Shown here: positions 1 through 8,991 of the stretch, piece after piece
Layout of the letters: each line of letters begins with the position of its first letter
Numbering within the stretch: position 1 is the stretch's first letter
Source of the DNA: an uncultured Chlorobiaceae bacterium
GTDB lineage: Bacteria; Bacteroidota; Chlorobiia; Chlorobiales; Chlorobiaceae
Direction of reading: 5' to 3'
Assembly (NCBI GenBank): GCA_903882665.1
Contig: CAIRXW010000021.1
Coordinates: forward strand, 1-64,000
DNA length: 64,000 nt
The notes under the pieces: model-generated
What the model was told of the DNA's origin: nothing
Database searches by the model: none
What the model saw: the letters and a program-made list of their open reading frames with translations, nothing else
Position numbers and translations under genes: made by a program

Positions 1-173
1 ATCATCCCTTTTCTAAAAATTATGGAATGATAAAAATAACAAGTTTTTTTCAAGTCGGTGACGACCAAAAACGTATCATAACTTGTTTTATTATTAGGCG
101 ATAAACAGTGTTAATTTTTTCAACAACCGGACACCAGTGATTTTTAATAATTTTATATGCAAGGGGTAACAAT

Positions 174-1340
174 ATGAAAGTGAAATATTCCGCCAAAAAG
201 TTGGTTGCTATTGCATCTCTAACGCTGCTGTCTGCTATGCCTCAAGCCTATGCGGTTACTGATCCCGTCGTTTTGACGTTCTCTACTGTGGGCGATTCGC
301 GTGAAGACCCATCAGCGACAACGTTGACTGCCCAGGATAAAATCTGGTTGCAAAATTCCAAAGCGTGGTCGCGTATTATTCGGACAATCCAGACTCAAAA
401 ACCGGGGTTACTCTTTTTTAACGGTGACATGATTATGGGTTATGGCAATGCTGATCCCGCTCTTGTTACTGCGGCAACTGTTGCGACTTCCGACTTTTAC
501 AGGTATGGTCAGCAATATGCCTTCTGGCGCGGCATGGTGACCAGCTTACAAGAGACAGGCACCTATGTTGTGCCGGTTCCAGGCAACCATGAGACACAAT
601 CAAAGCCAGCCGGGAAAAAGTCTCAGGTAGCCAACGAAAATGCTTGGCGTGCCAATATGGGCGATTTGATTATCGATAAAAGCCGTTTTCCCTTCCCGAC
701 TGCCAATCTGAATTTTTCCGGCGATTCGAGTGATCCAAAAATTGTTGATCCAACCGGAGTTGATGGTTTGACAACCTCCCAAAAACAGCTTTCCTACAGC
801 TTTGATGTAGCCGATTCCCATTTTGTGGTCATCAATACCGATCCGGTTGGCAGGGATGGATCTGCACCAACTGCATGGCTTGGCAATGACCTGGCGAGTG
901 CCTCTTCGCGTGGTCAAAAACATTATTTTGTTTTTGGCCATAAACCAGCGGCTCCCTACGTCTACAAAAAAGGGGTGACGCCGAACGGTATTGATGCAAC
1001 TTCAGCAGCCCAATTCTGGGGTTTGATTGAACGCTATAACGCCACTTATTTCTGTGGCCATGAGCATATTTTCAACCTCTCGAAACCCTCATTTACCAGC
1101 GGCTCTGTTACGGTTGGTGGTCATGCATATCAGGTGATTGTTGGTTCTGGCGGCTCTCCTTTTGACGCTTCTGTTGCGGATATTGCCGATGGTCTGACAT
1201 TTAACCCCAAAACGGACAGAACCTATGCATGGGCAACAGTTCATGTTCATAAAAGTGGGTTGGTTGATGTTAACGTTTATGGATTCAGTGACAGCTTTGG
1301 CCCGACATCCTTAATCAGGTCAATCACCTTAAAGCAATAA
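174..1340 (+). CDS. secreted calcineurin-like metallophosphoesterase
   Basis: Probably a periplasmic or exported phosphoesterase of the calcineurin-like (binuclear metal) superfamily. Residues 1-27 form a signal peptide with a positive start, a hydrophobic core and an AYA-type cleavage site. The metal-ligand blocks follow in the usual order: GDSRED near residue 40, NGDM near 83, GNHE at 137-140 and GHEH near 296. The substrate cannot be read from the sequence; purple-acid-phosphatase-like enzymes and nucleotidases share this layout. The ATG start is preceded by a purine-rich aaggggtaac. The next gene is also a metallophosphoesterase but is only distantly similar, so this is not a recent duplication. 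The fold is well supported; the specific function is unknown. Confidence 0.88.
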   Translation: MKVKYSAKKLVAIASLTLLSAMPQAYAVTDPVVLTFSTVGDSREDPSATTLTAQDKIWLQNSKAWSRIIRTIQTQKPGLLFFNGDMIMGYGNADPALVTAATVATSDFYRYGQQYAFWRGMVTSLQETGTYVVPVPGNHETQSKPAGKKSQVANENAWRANMGDLIIDKSRFPFPTANLNFSGDSSDPKIVDPTGVDGLTTSQKQLSYSFDVADSHFVVINTDPVGRDGSAPTAWLGNDLASASSRGQKHYFVFGHKPAAPYVYKKGVTPNGIDATSAAQFWGLIERYNATYFCGHEHIFNLSKPSFTSGSVTVGGHAYQVIVGSGGSPFDASVADIADGLTFNPKTDRTYAWATVHVHKSGLVDVNVYGFSDSFGPTSLIRSITLKQ

Positions 1341-1390
1341 GCTTTCAGAAACAGCTTGAAATAATAATGAATTGGTCATGATTCGATGCC

Positions 1391-2464
1391 ATGAGCCCTT
1401 ACAGTAAAAAGCATCCTCATCTTGATCGCCTGCTCAAGAGAGCGATGCCTGTTACTCTTGATCATTCGTCGAAGGTTCTTGTCCTCAGTGACCTGCACAT
1501 GGGCAATGGTGGCCGGCTTGATGAGTTTCGGCAAAATTCCGAACTGGTTAAAACCATGCTCGAGAGATATTATCTGCCTGAACGATATAGTCTGGTGCTT
1601 AATGGCGACATTGAAGAGCTTTTCAAGTTCCCTCTTGAAAGCATTGCTGGCCAGTGGAGTTACTTTTACGATCTTTTTCTCGAATTTAAAAAAAATGGTT
1701 TTTTTTGGAAAACCTGGGGCAACCATGATGCAGCCCTTCTTGATTCAAGGGAATACCGGCTTGCTTCATCGCTGGTCGAATCAGTCAAATTTCATTATGG
1801 AGATGAAACACTTCTGCTGTTTCATGGGCACCAGGCTGCGCTGTTTTTGTGGCAAACCTGTTCAATGCTCAGTCGTTCGGTTATATTTTTTCTCCGCTAT
1901 TTAGCCAAGCCTCTCGGAATAAGAAATTTTTCAGTTGCCTATAACAGTCGCCAAAGGTTCGCTATTGAGCAATCAATTTATGAGTTCTCAAACCAGTCCA
2001 AGATTGTTTCCATAATTGGTCATACCCATCGCCCCTTGTTTGAATCACTTTCAAAAGCTGATTTTCTGAATTACAGGATTGAGGAACTATGCAGGACGTA
2101 TTCGACCGTTGACGGAGAAAAGCGCTCAGCAATAAAGCTGAAAATCGTTGATTTGAAAGCAGAGCTTGATGCCTGTTATAAAAAGGGGAAGGTTACCGGA
2201 CTTCGAAGTGGTATTTACAATAATATCACCATTCCAAGTATCTTCAACTCCGGATGCACTATTGGAAAACGTGGCATCACCGCCCTTGAAATCGAGGGGA
2301 GCACCATCCGGCTGGTTTACTGGTATAACGGCAAGCAGAATCGCAAGTTTATCAGTGAAAGGGACAATCGACCAATGGAACTCGGTTCGACCGGCTTCTC
2401 GAAAATTGTTCTGAATGAAGACTCTCTCGACTATGTATTTTCCCGCCTTCATCTCCTGACCTGA
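1391..2464 (+). CDS. cytosolic metallophosphoesterase, LpxH-like fold
   Basis: Calcineurin-like phosphoesterase without a signal peptide. Visible ligand motifs are SDLHMGN (D-x-H) near residue 35, NGDIEE near 75, GNHD near 112, a FHGHQ block near 145 and GHTH near 215. The D-x-H start and overall order recall UDP-2,3-diacylglucosamine hydrolase (LpxH/LpxI-type) and related membrane-associated phosphoesterases, but at 357 residues it is longer than typical LpxH and has a middle insert with coiled-coil character. It lies 50 bases after the previous phosphoesterase on the same strand and may be co-transcribed. The substrate is not predictable. Confidence 0.85.
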   Translation: MSPYSKKHPHLDRLLKRAMPVTLDHSSKVLVLSDLHMGNGGRLDEFRQNSELVKTMLERYYLPERYSLVLNGDIEELFKFPLESIAGQWSYFYDLFLEFKKNGFFWKTWGNHDAALLDSREYRLASSLVESVKFHYGDETLLLFHGHQAALFLWQTCSMLSRSVIFFLRYLAKPLGIRNFSVAYNSRQRFAIEQSIYEFSNQSKIVSIIGHTHRPLFESLSKADFLNYRIEELCRTYSTVDGEKRSAIKLKIVDLKAELDACYKKGKVTGLRSGIYNNITIPSIFNSGCTIGKRGITALEIEGSTIRLVYWYNGKQNRKFISERDNRPMELGSTGFSKIVLNEDSLDYVFSRLHLLT

Positions 2465-2530
2465 AGCGTCACCGGAACATGTTTCGAAACGGTAACGATT
2501 CCTGGCGAAACGTATCGCATGATGCAGATG

Positions 2531-3991
2531 TCATGACATGAGCAATGAAAGGAGCGAAAAGAGAAGGGCAGTCAAAAGAGCAGCAATGAGGTTCATAAAA
2601 AAACCGGGTATCAGAATCATTTTGAGTGAAACATGTTCAATGCCGCCGAACGCAAGCGTGTTGGCCGCAGTTGCAACTGGTGTCATGAAGGCGCTCGAAG
2701 CGGCGATGGTTATGGTCAGCAGCATGATTATAGGCGACAGGGAGGTGTGTGCGGCAAGAGCGCTTGCCAATGGCGTAAACATGAGAATCAGTGCGGTATT
2801 GCTCAACAGTTCCGAAGAAAACATGATGACGATGATCAAAGAGAGTAACTGAAGAAAATGATTGCCAAACGGCTCAATTGCGTTAAGTATGGTTAATTTT
2901 GCCAACCTCAGGAGATAACCGTCAACCTCCGGAGTTGCCGGATTATCCCATGCCTTGAGCAAGGCAAACAGCATTATCCCCACGACAACGAGAAGGAATA
3001 TTCCGAAACAGGGAAGATCCTTCATGATCAGGTTGATTGAAAGAATCGAGTTGGCATTGGGTTTGTCGAGGTTTGTCATTGGCTCACGAAAAAAATGAGC
3101 CCAGACCCGGTCAAATAATCGCTGAAGAAATCGGTCTATTGCGCTGTAAACCCCGTTCAGGGGGGTTCCCATGCGGGATTCCAGTTCCCGGAAGAGCTGG
3201 CTGATAAAGATCAGGGGAAATCCAATAAGATGAAGCAAAAGAAAGAGGGTATTCATGAAAAGCGTTTCCAGTCTGAAGCTCTTCTTCGGCAGGATTAAGG
3301 CAACAAAGAGAAATATGGTTCCATAGAGCAGAAAGCAAAGGTCTATAGTGTTGAGACTGAAAAGAATCGGGGCTGGTTTGAAAAAAAACTGCAAGGCGCT
3401 CAATGTGCTGATCAGCAGAAGGTTACTTATGAGGAAAAGCAGGGGCTTGTGAGGCAAAACAGCCGGGATACCACTGCTTTCGGAAAAGAGGGATGGAATG
3501 CTGAATGGTTTGGCGGTGAAGAGAATGATGGCCCGTCCAAAAAAAAGAAGGAGAAGCGTTGCAGGTACTCCTGCTCCAAGCCAGGAAAAAAAAGTGATAA
3601 GGTGCCGACCCTCAAATTTAAAGAGTTCGGCCAGGGCAATGGCTAAAATATTTTGCGGACTTCCGGAAAGCGATGCCATTCCTCCACTGTTGGAGCCAAA
3701 GGTGAGTGCAAGATAGAGCAACGATGCGGCAATTCTTTTCTCATCTCTCAGCTCAACAAGTGAAAGCAGGTGATTGATGACGGGAATCATGGAAATCACC
3801 ACAATGGTATGGGAGATAAAGATAGAGAGGGTATAGGAGATCAGAAGAATTGCCGTCAAAAGAGCGCCCAGGTTTTTGCCTGTGTGACGGAGCAGAAGTG
3901 CGATCAGCCTCTGATGCACACGGGCAGCAACAAGCATTTCCGAAAGCAGAAATCCGGTCAGTATGATAACACTGTTTTGAAGCAAATTCAT
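2531..3991 (-). CDS. SLC13/CitT-like (ion transporter superfamily) permease
   Basis: Polytopic membrane protein of about 486 residues with roughly a dozen hydrophobic segments. Two half-repeats carry SGSPQN near residue 115 and TPVATAANTLAFGG near the C-terminus. These match the paired SNT-type substrate/sodium-binding loops of DASS/SLC13 and CitMHS/ArsB-like transporters. Those families move di- and tricarboxylates, sulfate or other anions with Na+ or H+. The track starts at a GTG at 4009; the ATG at 3991 is preferred because the hydrophobic N-terminus begins right after it. A soluble insert lies around residues 235-320. The substrate is unknown. Confidence 0.75.
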   Translation of the reverse strand: MNLLQNSVIILTGFLLSEMLVAARVHQRLIALLLRHTGKNLGALLTAILLISYTLSIFISHTIVVISMIPVINHLLSLVELRDEKRIAASLLYLALTFGSNSGGMASLSGSPQNILAIALAELFKFEGRHLITFFSWLGAGVPATLLLLFFGRAIILFTAKPFSIPSLFSESSGIPAVLPHKPLLFLISNLLLISTLSALQFFFKPAPILFSLNTIDLCFLLYGTIFLFVALILPKKSFRLETLFMNTLFLLLHLIGFPLIFISQLFRELESRMGTPLNGVYSAIDRFLQRLFDRVWAHFFREPMTNLDKPNANSILSINLIMKDLPCFGIFLLVVVGIMLFALLKAWDNPATPEVDGYLLRLAKLTILNAIEPFGNHFLQLLSLIIVIMFSSELLSNTALILMFTPLASALAAHTSLSPIIMLLTITIAASSAFMTPVATAANTLAFGGIEHVSLKMILIPGFFMNLIAALLTALLFSLLSLLMS

Positions 3992-4190
3992 CGTTGATCT
4001 TCTTTTCACTTTATCATGATACGGTAAGCGTCTTCATACTACAGCTTGCATTTCCCGGTACAAAGAGCGAAAGCATTGTTTACAGAATCGTTGCATGACC
4101 GTAACTCTTCCCCAACACTATTTTGTTTTTTTATAATTGTGTAGTTTCATGTTTCTCTTTGGCCATTGCACTGGTAACTGAAAGAGTTTT

Positions 4191-4982
4191 GTGAAAAATA
4201 ATTGTAACTGTTTTTTCAAGCAGCTTCCATTCTTGTCTCGAAGCAGGGCCCTCCTGCTGAGGATTTTTATGCTTCCCAATTTTCTGTTAACCAGGGCCTA
4301 TGGTCTGGAGAATCTTTCCGGATCCGGGAGCGCGAGCATTTATGTTTTCAACCACAATAATTCTTTTGAAGTATTGATGGTGCCAGCGCTGCTCATGTAT
4401 CATCTTGGCGGCATCAGCATCAGCTTTGTCATTGACTGGATGTACGGCAAATTGCCCATTCTTGGCTCGTTGATGAATATGACCGATCCAGTCTATGTCT
4501 ATCACAAACGTTCATGGTTGCCCTTTTTAGAAGCCACCAGGCCTGCGACACCTTCCGCTGACACGATAGAGCGCTGCGCAGAGAAACTCCGTGCAGGCCG
4601 CAGCATCGGGATTTTTCCGGAAGGAAAGCGCAACAGGGATCCGGAAGTTTTGGTCACGGGAAAATCGGGTGTAGGTCATATTGCTTTGCAGAGCGGAGTG
4701 CCTGTTATTCCTGTTGGAATCGATTTCAACTGCAGAAGAACAAAGGGAAAAATTCCGGTACTCGGCAGAACAATTGTCAGGATAGGTCGACCGATTATGT
4801 TCCGGCAGCAGTCGGAGAGATACCGTGCAATTATGCCTTCAGTTTCGGGGTCCAGCAGGCAGCACTCTGAACGAAACCAGATGGCCGCCGAGGTCACCCA
4901 TGAGATTATGCTTTGTCTTGCCGAGCTTTCCGGCAAACGATACCGTGCGCCCTCTCCGCAGAACAGATGCTGCCTTACATAA
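4191..4982 (+). CDS. PlsC-type 1-acylglycerol-3-phosphate acyltransferase family protein
   Basis: Membrane-associated acyltransferase of the PlsC (LPLAT) family, expected to move an acyl chain from acyl-ACP or acyl-CoA to a lipid acceptor. Motif I reads NHNNSFE, so the usual H-x4-D is H-x4-E; motif III is present as FPEGKRNR. The start is a GTG just after an AT-rich gap; no better in-frame ATG lies upstream. It is followed 25 bases later by a GNAT-fold protein, and PlsC plus GNAT pairs occur in aminolipid (for example ornithine-lipid OlsA/OlsB) synthesis. That link is inference from context. The Asp-to-Glu change in the catalytic dyad is unusual and might alter activity. Confidence 0.75.
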   Translation: MKNNCNCFFKQLPFLSRSRALLLRIFMLPNFLLTRAYGLENLSGSGSASIYVFNHNNSFEVLMVPALLMYHLGGISISFVIDWMYGKLPILGSLMNMTDPVYVYHKRSWLPFLEATRPATPSADTIERCAEKLRAGRSIGIFPEGKRNRDPEVLVTGKSGVGHIALQSGVPVIPVGIDFNCRRTKGKIPVLGRTIVRIGRPIMFRQQSERYRAIMPSVSGSSRQHSERNQMAAEVTHEIMLCLAELSGKRYRAPSPQNRCCLT

Positions 4983-5007
4983 GATAACCATAAAAACAGG
5001 AGCCTTT

Positions 5008-5670
5008 ATGTCCAGTGTAACCGTCCTTCGGATTGAAAGTGCTGTTGATCGTGCCAGTGCTCTCGAAGTCATCAGGCAGGTCTTTTGTAAAGAAAAAAAC
5101 TGGATCAGCACGGTTCAGAACCAGATTCCTGATGAGCTTGCTGGGAATACCGGTTTTTCATGGTTTCTGGCCAAAGTAAACGGACGGCCAGCCGGTGTAC
5201 TTCGTTTGCTTTACGACCCCTCTTTTGACCTGCCCGAAGAGTATGATGTACATTTCATGCCGGGTATCACCGTTGCAAAGTTGAAAAGCTTCGGGCGATA
5301 TGTAGAAATCGGCAGATTCATGATTCTTGAAGAGTTCCGCAGAAAACCGAGGGTAGCCCTCCGACTCATGCGGGCAGCCACAGAGGAGGTCATAGAGCGT
5401 GATTATACGCATTTTATTACCGATGTGTTTGAAGGTGAGGCACATTCGCCCCTGAATTTTCATACAAGAGTGCTCGGCTTTGAGGTGGTTGGAACGCATG
5501 CATTTGGTGAGTTAAACTGCAGTTCAACCCGGATTATCCTGATGCTTGATATTATAAAGCTTTACAGTCGCATCAAAGACAGTAGAAGCAGGATTTACCG
5601 CGAACTGACCGATGGTCTCAGGGGAATTTTTGAGCGGAAGGCTGCTCTTTCACAGATGACAAGAGGATAA
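5008..5670 (+). CDS. GNAT-fold N-acyltransferase-like protein
   Basis: A 220-residue protein with the look of the GNAT superfamily and its N-acyl-amino-acid synthase/OlsB-like branch: a central RYVEIGRFMI strand, a helix rich in Arg/Leu and a DVFEGEAHSP segment followed by a late FHTRVLGFEVVG strand. The track ORF begins at 4825, inside the preceding plsC-like gene. The ATG at 5008 is chosen because an acaggag ribosome-binding site sits just upstream. It probably forms an operon with the PlsC-like gene. Possible roles are N-acylation of an amino acid or lipid head group, or ordinary acetylation; the sequence does not separate these. Confidence 0.6.
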   Translation: MSSVTVLRIESAVDRASALEVIRQVFCKEKNWISTVQNQIPDELAGNTGFSWFLAKVNGRPAGVLRLLYDPSFDLPEEYDVHFMPGITVAKLKSFGRYVEIGRFMILEEFRRKPRVALRLMRAATEEVIERDYTHFITDVFEGEAHSPLNFHTRVLGFEVVGTHAFGELNCSSTRIILMLDIIKLYSRIKDSRSRIYRELTDGLRGIFERKAALSQMTRG

Positions 5671-5742
5671 AAAAGCGTTGCCCATGTTTCCTGCCAGCAG
5701 AGTGAGCGATGGTTTGCGTCATTACAATAAAAGGAGTACTTC

Positions 5743-6003
5743 ATGTTGCGACTTGATGAATTGAGGGCTGAAATAAAAGGTGATTTTTTTTTACATGATG
5801 AACTGAAGAATCATGATGTCAAAAAAGTCGAAGTACTTGCAGATACCATAATAAAGCCCGCCGGAAAAAAAGACTTGGTCAAACTTCTGCGCTTGCTGGA
5901 AAAATCCGGGCATCCCCATATCGTTATCAATTCCAAAGGGCGGGTGGTCTTTCCTGACAGACGATTTCACGGTGCTGTTGTTGTTACTGATTTGAAGCTG
6001 TAG
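5743..6003 (+). CDS. small FAD-domain-like protein
   Basis: An 86-residue protein preceded by a good ribosome-binding site (aaggag). Residues 25-84 read like the first beta-alpha-beta part of a PCMH/MurB-type FAD-binding domain: a I-I-K-P-A start, a helix KDLVKLLRLLEKSG, a strand IVINSKGRVV, then FHGAVVVTDL in place of the usual GGVVIDL. A full flavin site is absent at this length, so it may be a fragment that became a stand-alone gene or a separate small family. A truncated copy of its 3' half occurs at 13041-13148. Function is unknown. Confidence 0.55.
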   Translation: MLRLDELRAEIKGDFFLHDELKNHDVKKVEVLADTIIKPAGKKDLVKLLRLLEKSGHPHIVINSKGRVVFPDRRFHGAVVVTDLKL

Positions 6004-6302
6004 GGCATGAAGTCAGTGAAGAGATTGTCGCTTTTAAGCTGCGAATCATCGGAGGAAGCGTGATTAAATCCGGGATACCCGCTGAATCCAATACGGCGGC
6101 AAACATGTTTTCGTACACCGATAACGCGACCTGTTGGCATTTGAGTAGTTTTGCCCGCATTTTACTTGATTTCCATTGCTGTCAGGCCAGTAGGAATGCC
6201 TAATTTCTTCAGTTGTCGTGCATTATCGAATATAATCAACCGTACTTATTGAGATTTAACGCAAATGTAACGATCTTTCGCTTGGAGGTCGTTTCAATAG
6301 TT
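6004..6302. other. intergenic region upstream of arsR, no recognised gene
   Basis: About 300 bases between the small FAD-like gene and arsR. Short open frames exist on both strands (for example a 58-codon minus-strand frame ending near 5990), but none has a recognisable family signature or ribosome-binding site, so I call no gene. The right end holds the candidate arsR operator. Parts may be decayed coding sequence. Confidence 0.4.
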
Positions 6303-6314
6303 CAATAAATATTG
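6303..6314. promoter_or_regulatory. candidate ArsR operator
   Basis: CAATA-aa-TATTG is a perfect dyad of 5-base arms with a 2-base spacer, 11 bases upstream of the arsR ATG. ArsR/SmtB repressors bind short AT-rich dyads near their own promoters, so this is the likely autoregulatory site. Position and symmetry are seen; binding is inferred. Confidence 0.4.
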
Positions 6315-6325
6315 TAATCTTGTTC

Positions 6326-6700
6326 ATGGAAAAAATCACAGCAACAACCATATTTGAATCGCTCTCATCCGGCGTAAGATTGGATGTGTATCGATTACTC
6401 GTCAAAAAAGGAGCCGAAGGCATGGTCGCAGGAGAGATTGGATCATCACTCGATGTGCCCCCGGCAAATCTTTCATTTCATCTGAAAACCCTTACCCATG
6501 CAGGGCTTATTACCGTTTGTCAAGAAGGCCGTTTTCAGAGGTACCGCGCTAACCTTCCGTTAATGATGGAACTGATTGGCTATCTCACGGAAGCATGCTG
6601 TAACGGTAATCCGGCGCAGTGCGGCGATTTCAGTTCTCAAACTCTTTGTCCTCAGAGCATAGACACGCAATCAGTTATGAACTCTAAACCAACGGCATGA
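6326..6700 (+). CDS. arsR: ArsR-family transcriptional repressor
   Basis: Winged-helix repressor of 124 residues. The recognition region reads VPPANLSFHLKTLTHAGLI, typical of ArsR/SmtB proteins. The C-terminus carries a vicinal cysteine pair and a further cysteine (EACCNGNPAQC), a plausible arsenite thiolate site placed C-terminally rather than in the alpha-3 ELCVC position of E. coli ArsR. The track starts at TTG 6320; the ATG at 6326 is preferred. It heads an arsenic resistance cluster (arsC, acr3, second arsC-like) and probably represses it until arsenite binds. Confidence 0.88.
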   Translation: MEKITATTIFESLSSGVRLDVYRLLVKKGAEGMVAGEIGSSLDVPPANLSFHLKTLTHAGLITVCQEGRFQRYRANLPLMMELIGYLTEACCNGNPAQCGDFSSQTLCPQSIDTQSVMNSKPTA

Positions 6701-6916
6701 CTTCTTGATCTCCTTATAGATATTCTGGTATGCATGGAAAGGATGCAACAGAATCCGGATTCAATTAAAACAGCAATACAGCTCTTATTTATAGCCAAAG
6801 GCCTGGAGAGGGAAGGAGATCATGTTACCAATATTGCAGAAGAAGTCTATCTGATGGTGACAGGGTCACCCTTGCAGGTACCTCGAACAAAGCCGGTATC
6901 TACACAAAGAATCTGA
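6701..6916 (+). pseudogene. C-terminal remnant of a PhoU-like protein
   Basis: Directly after the arsR stop, in the same reading frame, the sequence encodes the last part of a PhoU protein: LLDLLIDILVCMERMQQNP, then AIQLLFIAKGLEREGDHVTN and IAEEVYLMVTG. The intact phoU at 33.2 kb ends with the matching IERMADHASRIATEVIFLVTG. Only the final helices of the second three-helix repeat remain; no N-terminal part is found upstream. The tail could be translated from the ATG at 6734, but it is best read as a gene remnant caught inside the ars operon. Confidence 0.75.
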
Positions 6917-7004
6917 ATCGAATTACATGGTACCATGTGTGACCTCTAATCAAGAAGTATCTGGCATATACCCGTTAACATTGAAAACCTCAACAAGACA
7001 CTTT

Positions 7005-7433
7005 ATGAAGCAATCAGTTCTCATTCTTTGTACCGGAAACTCTTGCCGCAGTCAGATGGCTGAAGGGTTTCTTCGCTCTTTCGACACATCTCTTGAGGTT
7101 TTTTCCGCTGGAACAAAACCTGCCGCTGCCGTGCATCCGCTTGCCGTGGAAGTAATGCGTGAAGAGTTGGTTGATATCAGTTTGAATAAGCCGAAAAGTG
7201 TGGATGAGTTTCTCGGCAAAGCTTTTGATTATGTCATAACGGTCTGTAACGGCGCCAATGAGTCGTGCCCGATGTTTACCGGCAAAGTGGAACACCGCCT
7301 GCATATCGGCTTCGACGACCCGGCTGAAGCAACAGGAACAAAAGATGAGATAATCGCCGTTTTCCGTCGTGTACGTGACGAGATCAATCTGCGTTTCAGA
7401 CGGTTCTATAACGAGAATTTAACTACCGAATAA
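7005..7433 (+). CDS. arsC: arsenate reductase, thioredoxin-coupled LMW-phosphatase type
   Basis: A 142-residue enzyme that reduces arsenate to arsenite for export. It has the LMW tyrosine phosphatase loop CTGNSCR at residues 9-15 and two further cysteines at 81 and 88 (VCNGANESC). That spacing matches the Cys82/Cys89 pair of the thioredoxin-linked pI258 Ars[11 protein letters not shown] supplies the conserved aspartate region. The track ORF starts at 6927; the ATG at 7005 is chosen because the phosphatase fold begins immediately (MKQSVLILC). Two bases separate it from acr3, so the two are clearly co-transcribed. Confidence 0.92.
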   Translation: MKQSVLILCTGNSCRSQMAEGFLRSFDTSLEVFSAGTKPAAAVHPLAVEVMREELVDISLNKPKSVDEFLGKAFDYVITVCNGANESCPMFTGKVEHRLHIGFDDPAEATGTKDEIIAVFRRVRDEINLRFRRFYNENLTTE

Positions 7434-7435
7434 TC

Positions 7436-8491
7436 ATGGCTATTGCAGCAAAACAGCTCTCTTTTCTTGACCGCTTTCTGACGCTCTGGATATTTCTTGC
7501 TATGGCGGTCGGGGTACTCTCCGGATATCTCTATCCCGGCATTACGGGTTTCTGGAATCTCTTTCAGTCAGGCACAACGAACATGCTGATAGCCGCAGGG
7601 CTCATTGTCATGATGTACCCTCCTCTGGCAAAAGTAAAATATGAGGAGCTTGGTGATGTCTTCCGCAACACAAAAGTGCTTCTGCTGTCGCTGGTGCAGA
7701 ACTGGATAATCGGCCCGATTCTGATGTTTGTGCTTGCCGTGCTTCTGCTTTCGGATATGCCGCACTACATGGCCGGCCTCATCATGATCGGCCTTGCCCG
7801 CTGTATCGCCATGGTCATTGTCTGGAATGATCTTGCAAAAGGTGATACCGAGTATGCCGCGGGGCTGGTCGCCTTCAACTCGATCTTCCAGGTGCTCTTT
7901 TTCCCGTTTTACGCCTGGATATTCCTGACCCTGTTGCCGAAGTGGCTTGGTATCACCTCCGTGGTCGTTGATATCTCCATCGCCGAAATCGCCGTATCGG
8001 TCTTTATCTATCTCGGCATTCCCTTTATTGCCGGCTTCCTCACCCGTTTTACTCTCTTGCGGCTGAAAGGAAAGGATTGGTATGAGTCGGAATTCATCCC
8101 CCGCATCAGCCCGCTCACGCTTGTGGCGCTGCTCTTCACCATTGTTGTGATGTTTTCACTCAAGGGTGAGTACATCGTAAAAATTCCCATGGATGTGGTG
8201 CGTATAGCCATTCCCCTTCTGATCTACTTCGTGATCATGTTCCTGCTCTCGTTTTACATGGGACGCAAGGTTGGTGCAGGCTACCCGAAAACCGCAACAC
8301 TTGCATTCACTGCGGCAAGCAACAACTTTGAACTCGCGATCGCGGTAGCCGTAGCTGTATTCGGCATTAATTCCGGTGAGGCTTTTGCCGCTGTGATCGG
8401 GCCGCTGGTTGAGGTTCCTGCCTTGATTGCACTCGTCAATGTAGCACTCTGGTTCAGAGGGAAATATTTCGGTGAAACAACAGAGGTCTGA
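7436..8491 (+). CDS. acr3: ACR3-family arsenite efflux permease
   Basis: Ten-TM arsenite exporter of the ACR3 (BART superfamily) type. The N-terminal [18 protein letters not shown], the [14 protein letters not shown] block and the [13 protein letters not shown] segment with its conserved cysteine (residue 123) are typical of ACR3. It extrudes the arsenite produced by ArsC. It starts 2 bases after arsC, and its 3' end overlaps the next arsC-like gene by about 20 bases, so the order arsR-(phoU remnant)-arsC-acr3-arsC2 is one operon. Confidence 0.93.
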   Translation: MAIAAKQLSFLDRFLTLWIFLAMAVGVLSGYLYPGITGFWNLFQSGTTNMLIAAGLIVMMYPPLAKVKYEELGDVFRNTKVLLLSLVQNWIIGPILMFVLAVLLLSDMPHYMAGLIMIGLARCIAMVIVWNDLAKGDTEYAAGLVAFNSIFQVLFFPFYAWIFLTLLPKWLGITSVVVDISIAEIAVSVFIYLGIPFIAGFLTRFTLLRLKGKDWYESEFIPRISPLTLVALLFTIVVMFSLKGEYIVKIPMDVVRIAIPLLIYFVIMFLLSFYMGRKVGAGYPKTATLAFTAASNNFELAIAVAVAVFGINSGEAFAAVIGPLVEVPALIALVNVALWFRGKYFGETTEV

Positions 8492-8972
8492 TAGCAACCT
8501 ATTAATCAACATTTCAAATGCAAAAAAACAAAACGTGCTTTTTCTCTGTACCGGCAACTCTTGTCGGAGCCAGATGGCCGAAGGACTACTTCGGCACCTG
8601 GGAGGGGAGCGGTTCGAAGCTTTAAGTGCAGGGCTTGAACCGAATCATGAAGTCCATCCTTTGGCGATACAAGTTATGAAGGAAATCGGTATCGATATCA
8701 GCTCTCAACAACCGAAAGCTGTGGATGTCTACCTTGGAAAGACAATGATTCATTACCTGATTGTTGTGTGCAACAAGGCTCAATCAACCTGCCCTCGGAT
8801 TTGGCCGGGACTACCTAATGAAAAACGATATTACTGGCCAGTCAACGATCCGGCGGAGATATCCGGTACAACAGAAGAGCGACTTGCGGTTTTCTGTGAG
8901 GTTCGTGACGAACTAAAGGAGAAAATAACCTCATGGCTTTATGATATCAGTATGGGCACCTCTTTTGAGTAA
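8472..8972 (+). CDS. second LMW-phosphatase-type arsenate reductase-like protein
   Basis: A 166-residue paralogue of the upstream arsC with the same loop [13 protein letters not shown] and the C-x6-C pair VCNKAQSTC, so thioredoxin-coupled chemistry is preserved. The proposed GTG start lies inside the end of acr3 (translational coupling). The first 18 residues before NVLFLC are extra compared with arsC. Duplicate arsC genes around acr3 may differ in expression or substrate, or this copy may act on another phospho-substrate; the sequence does not say. Confidence 0.85.
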   Translation: MKQQRSDSNLLINISNAKKQNVLFLCTGNSCRSQMAEGLLRHLGGERFEALSAGLEPNHEVHPLAIQVMKEIGIDISSQQPKAVDVYLGKTMIHYLIVVCNKAQSTCPRIWPGLPNEKRYYWPVNDPAEISGTTEERLAVFCEVRDELKEKITSWLYDISMGTSFE

Positions 8973-8991
8973 GCTATACATGATAATAAAC

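Noticed and set aside
1326-1365. Weak hairpin after the first phosphoesterase gene
   Set aside because: Only a 5-base AAGCT/AGCTT stem and no T-run; not convincing as a terminator.
5990-6164. 58-codon minus-strand frame upstream of arsR
   Set aside because: Open frame without a domain, start signal or neighbours to support it.
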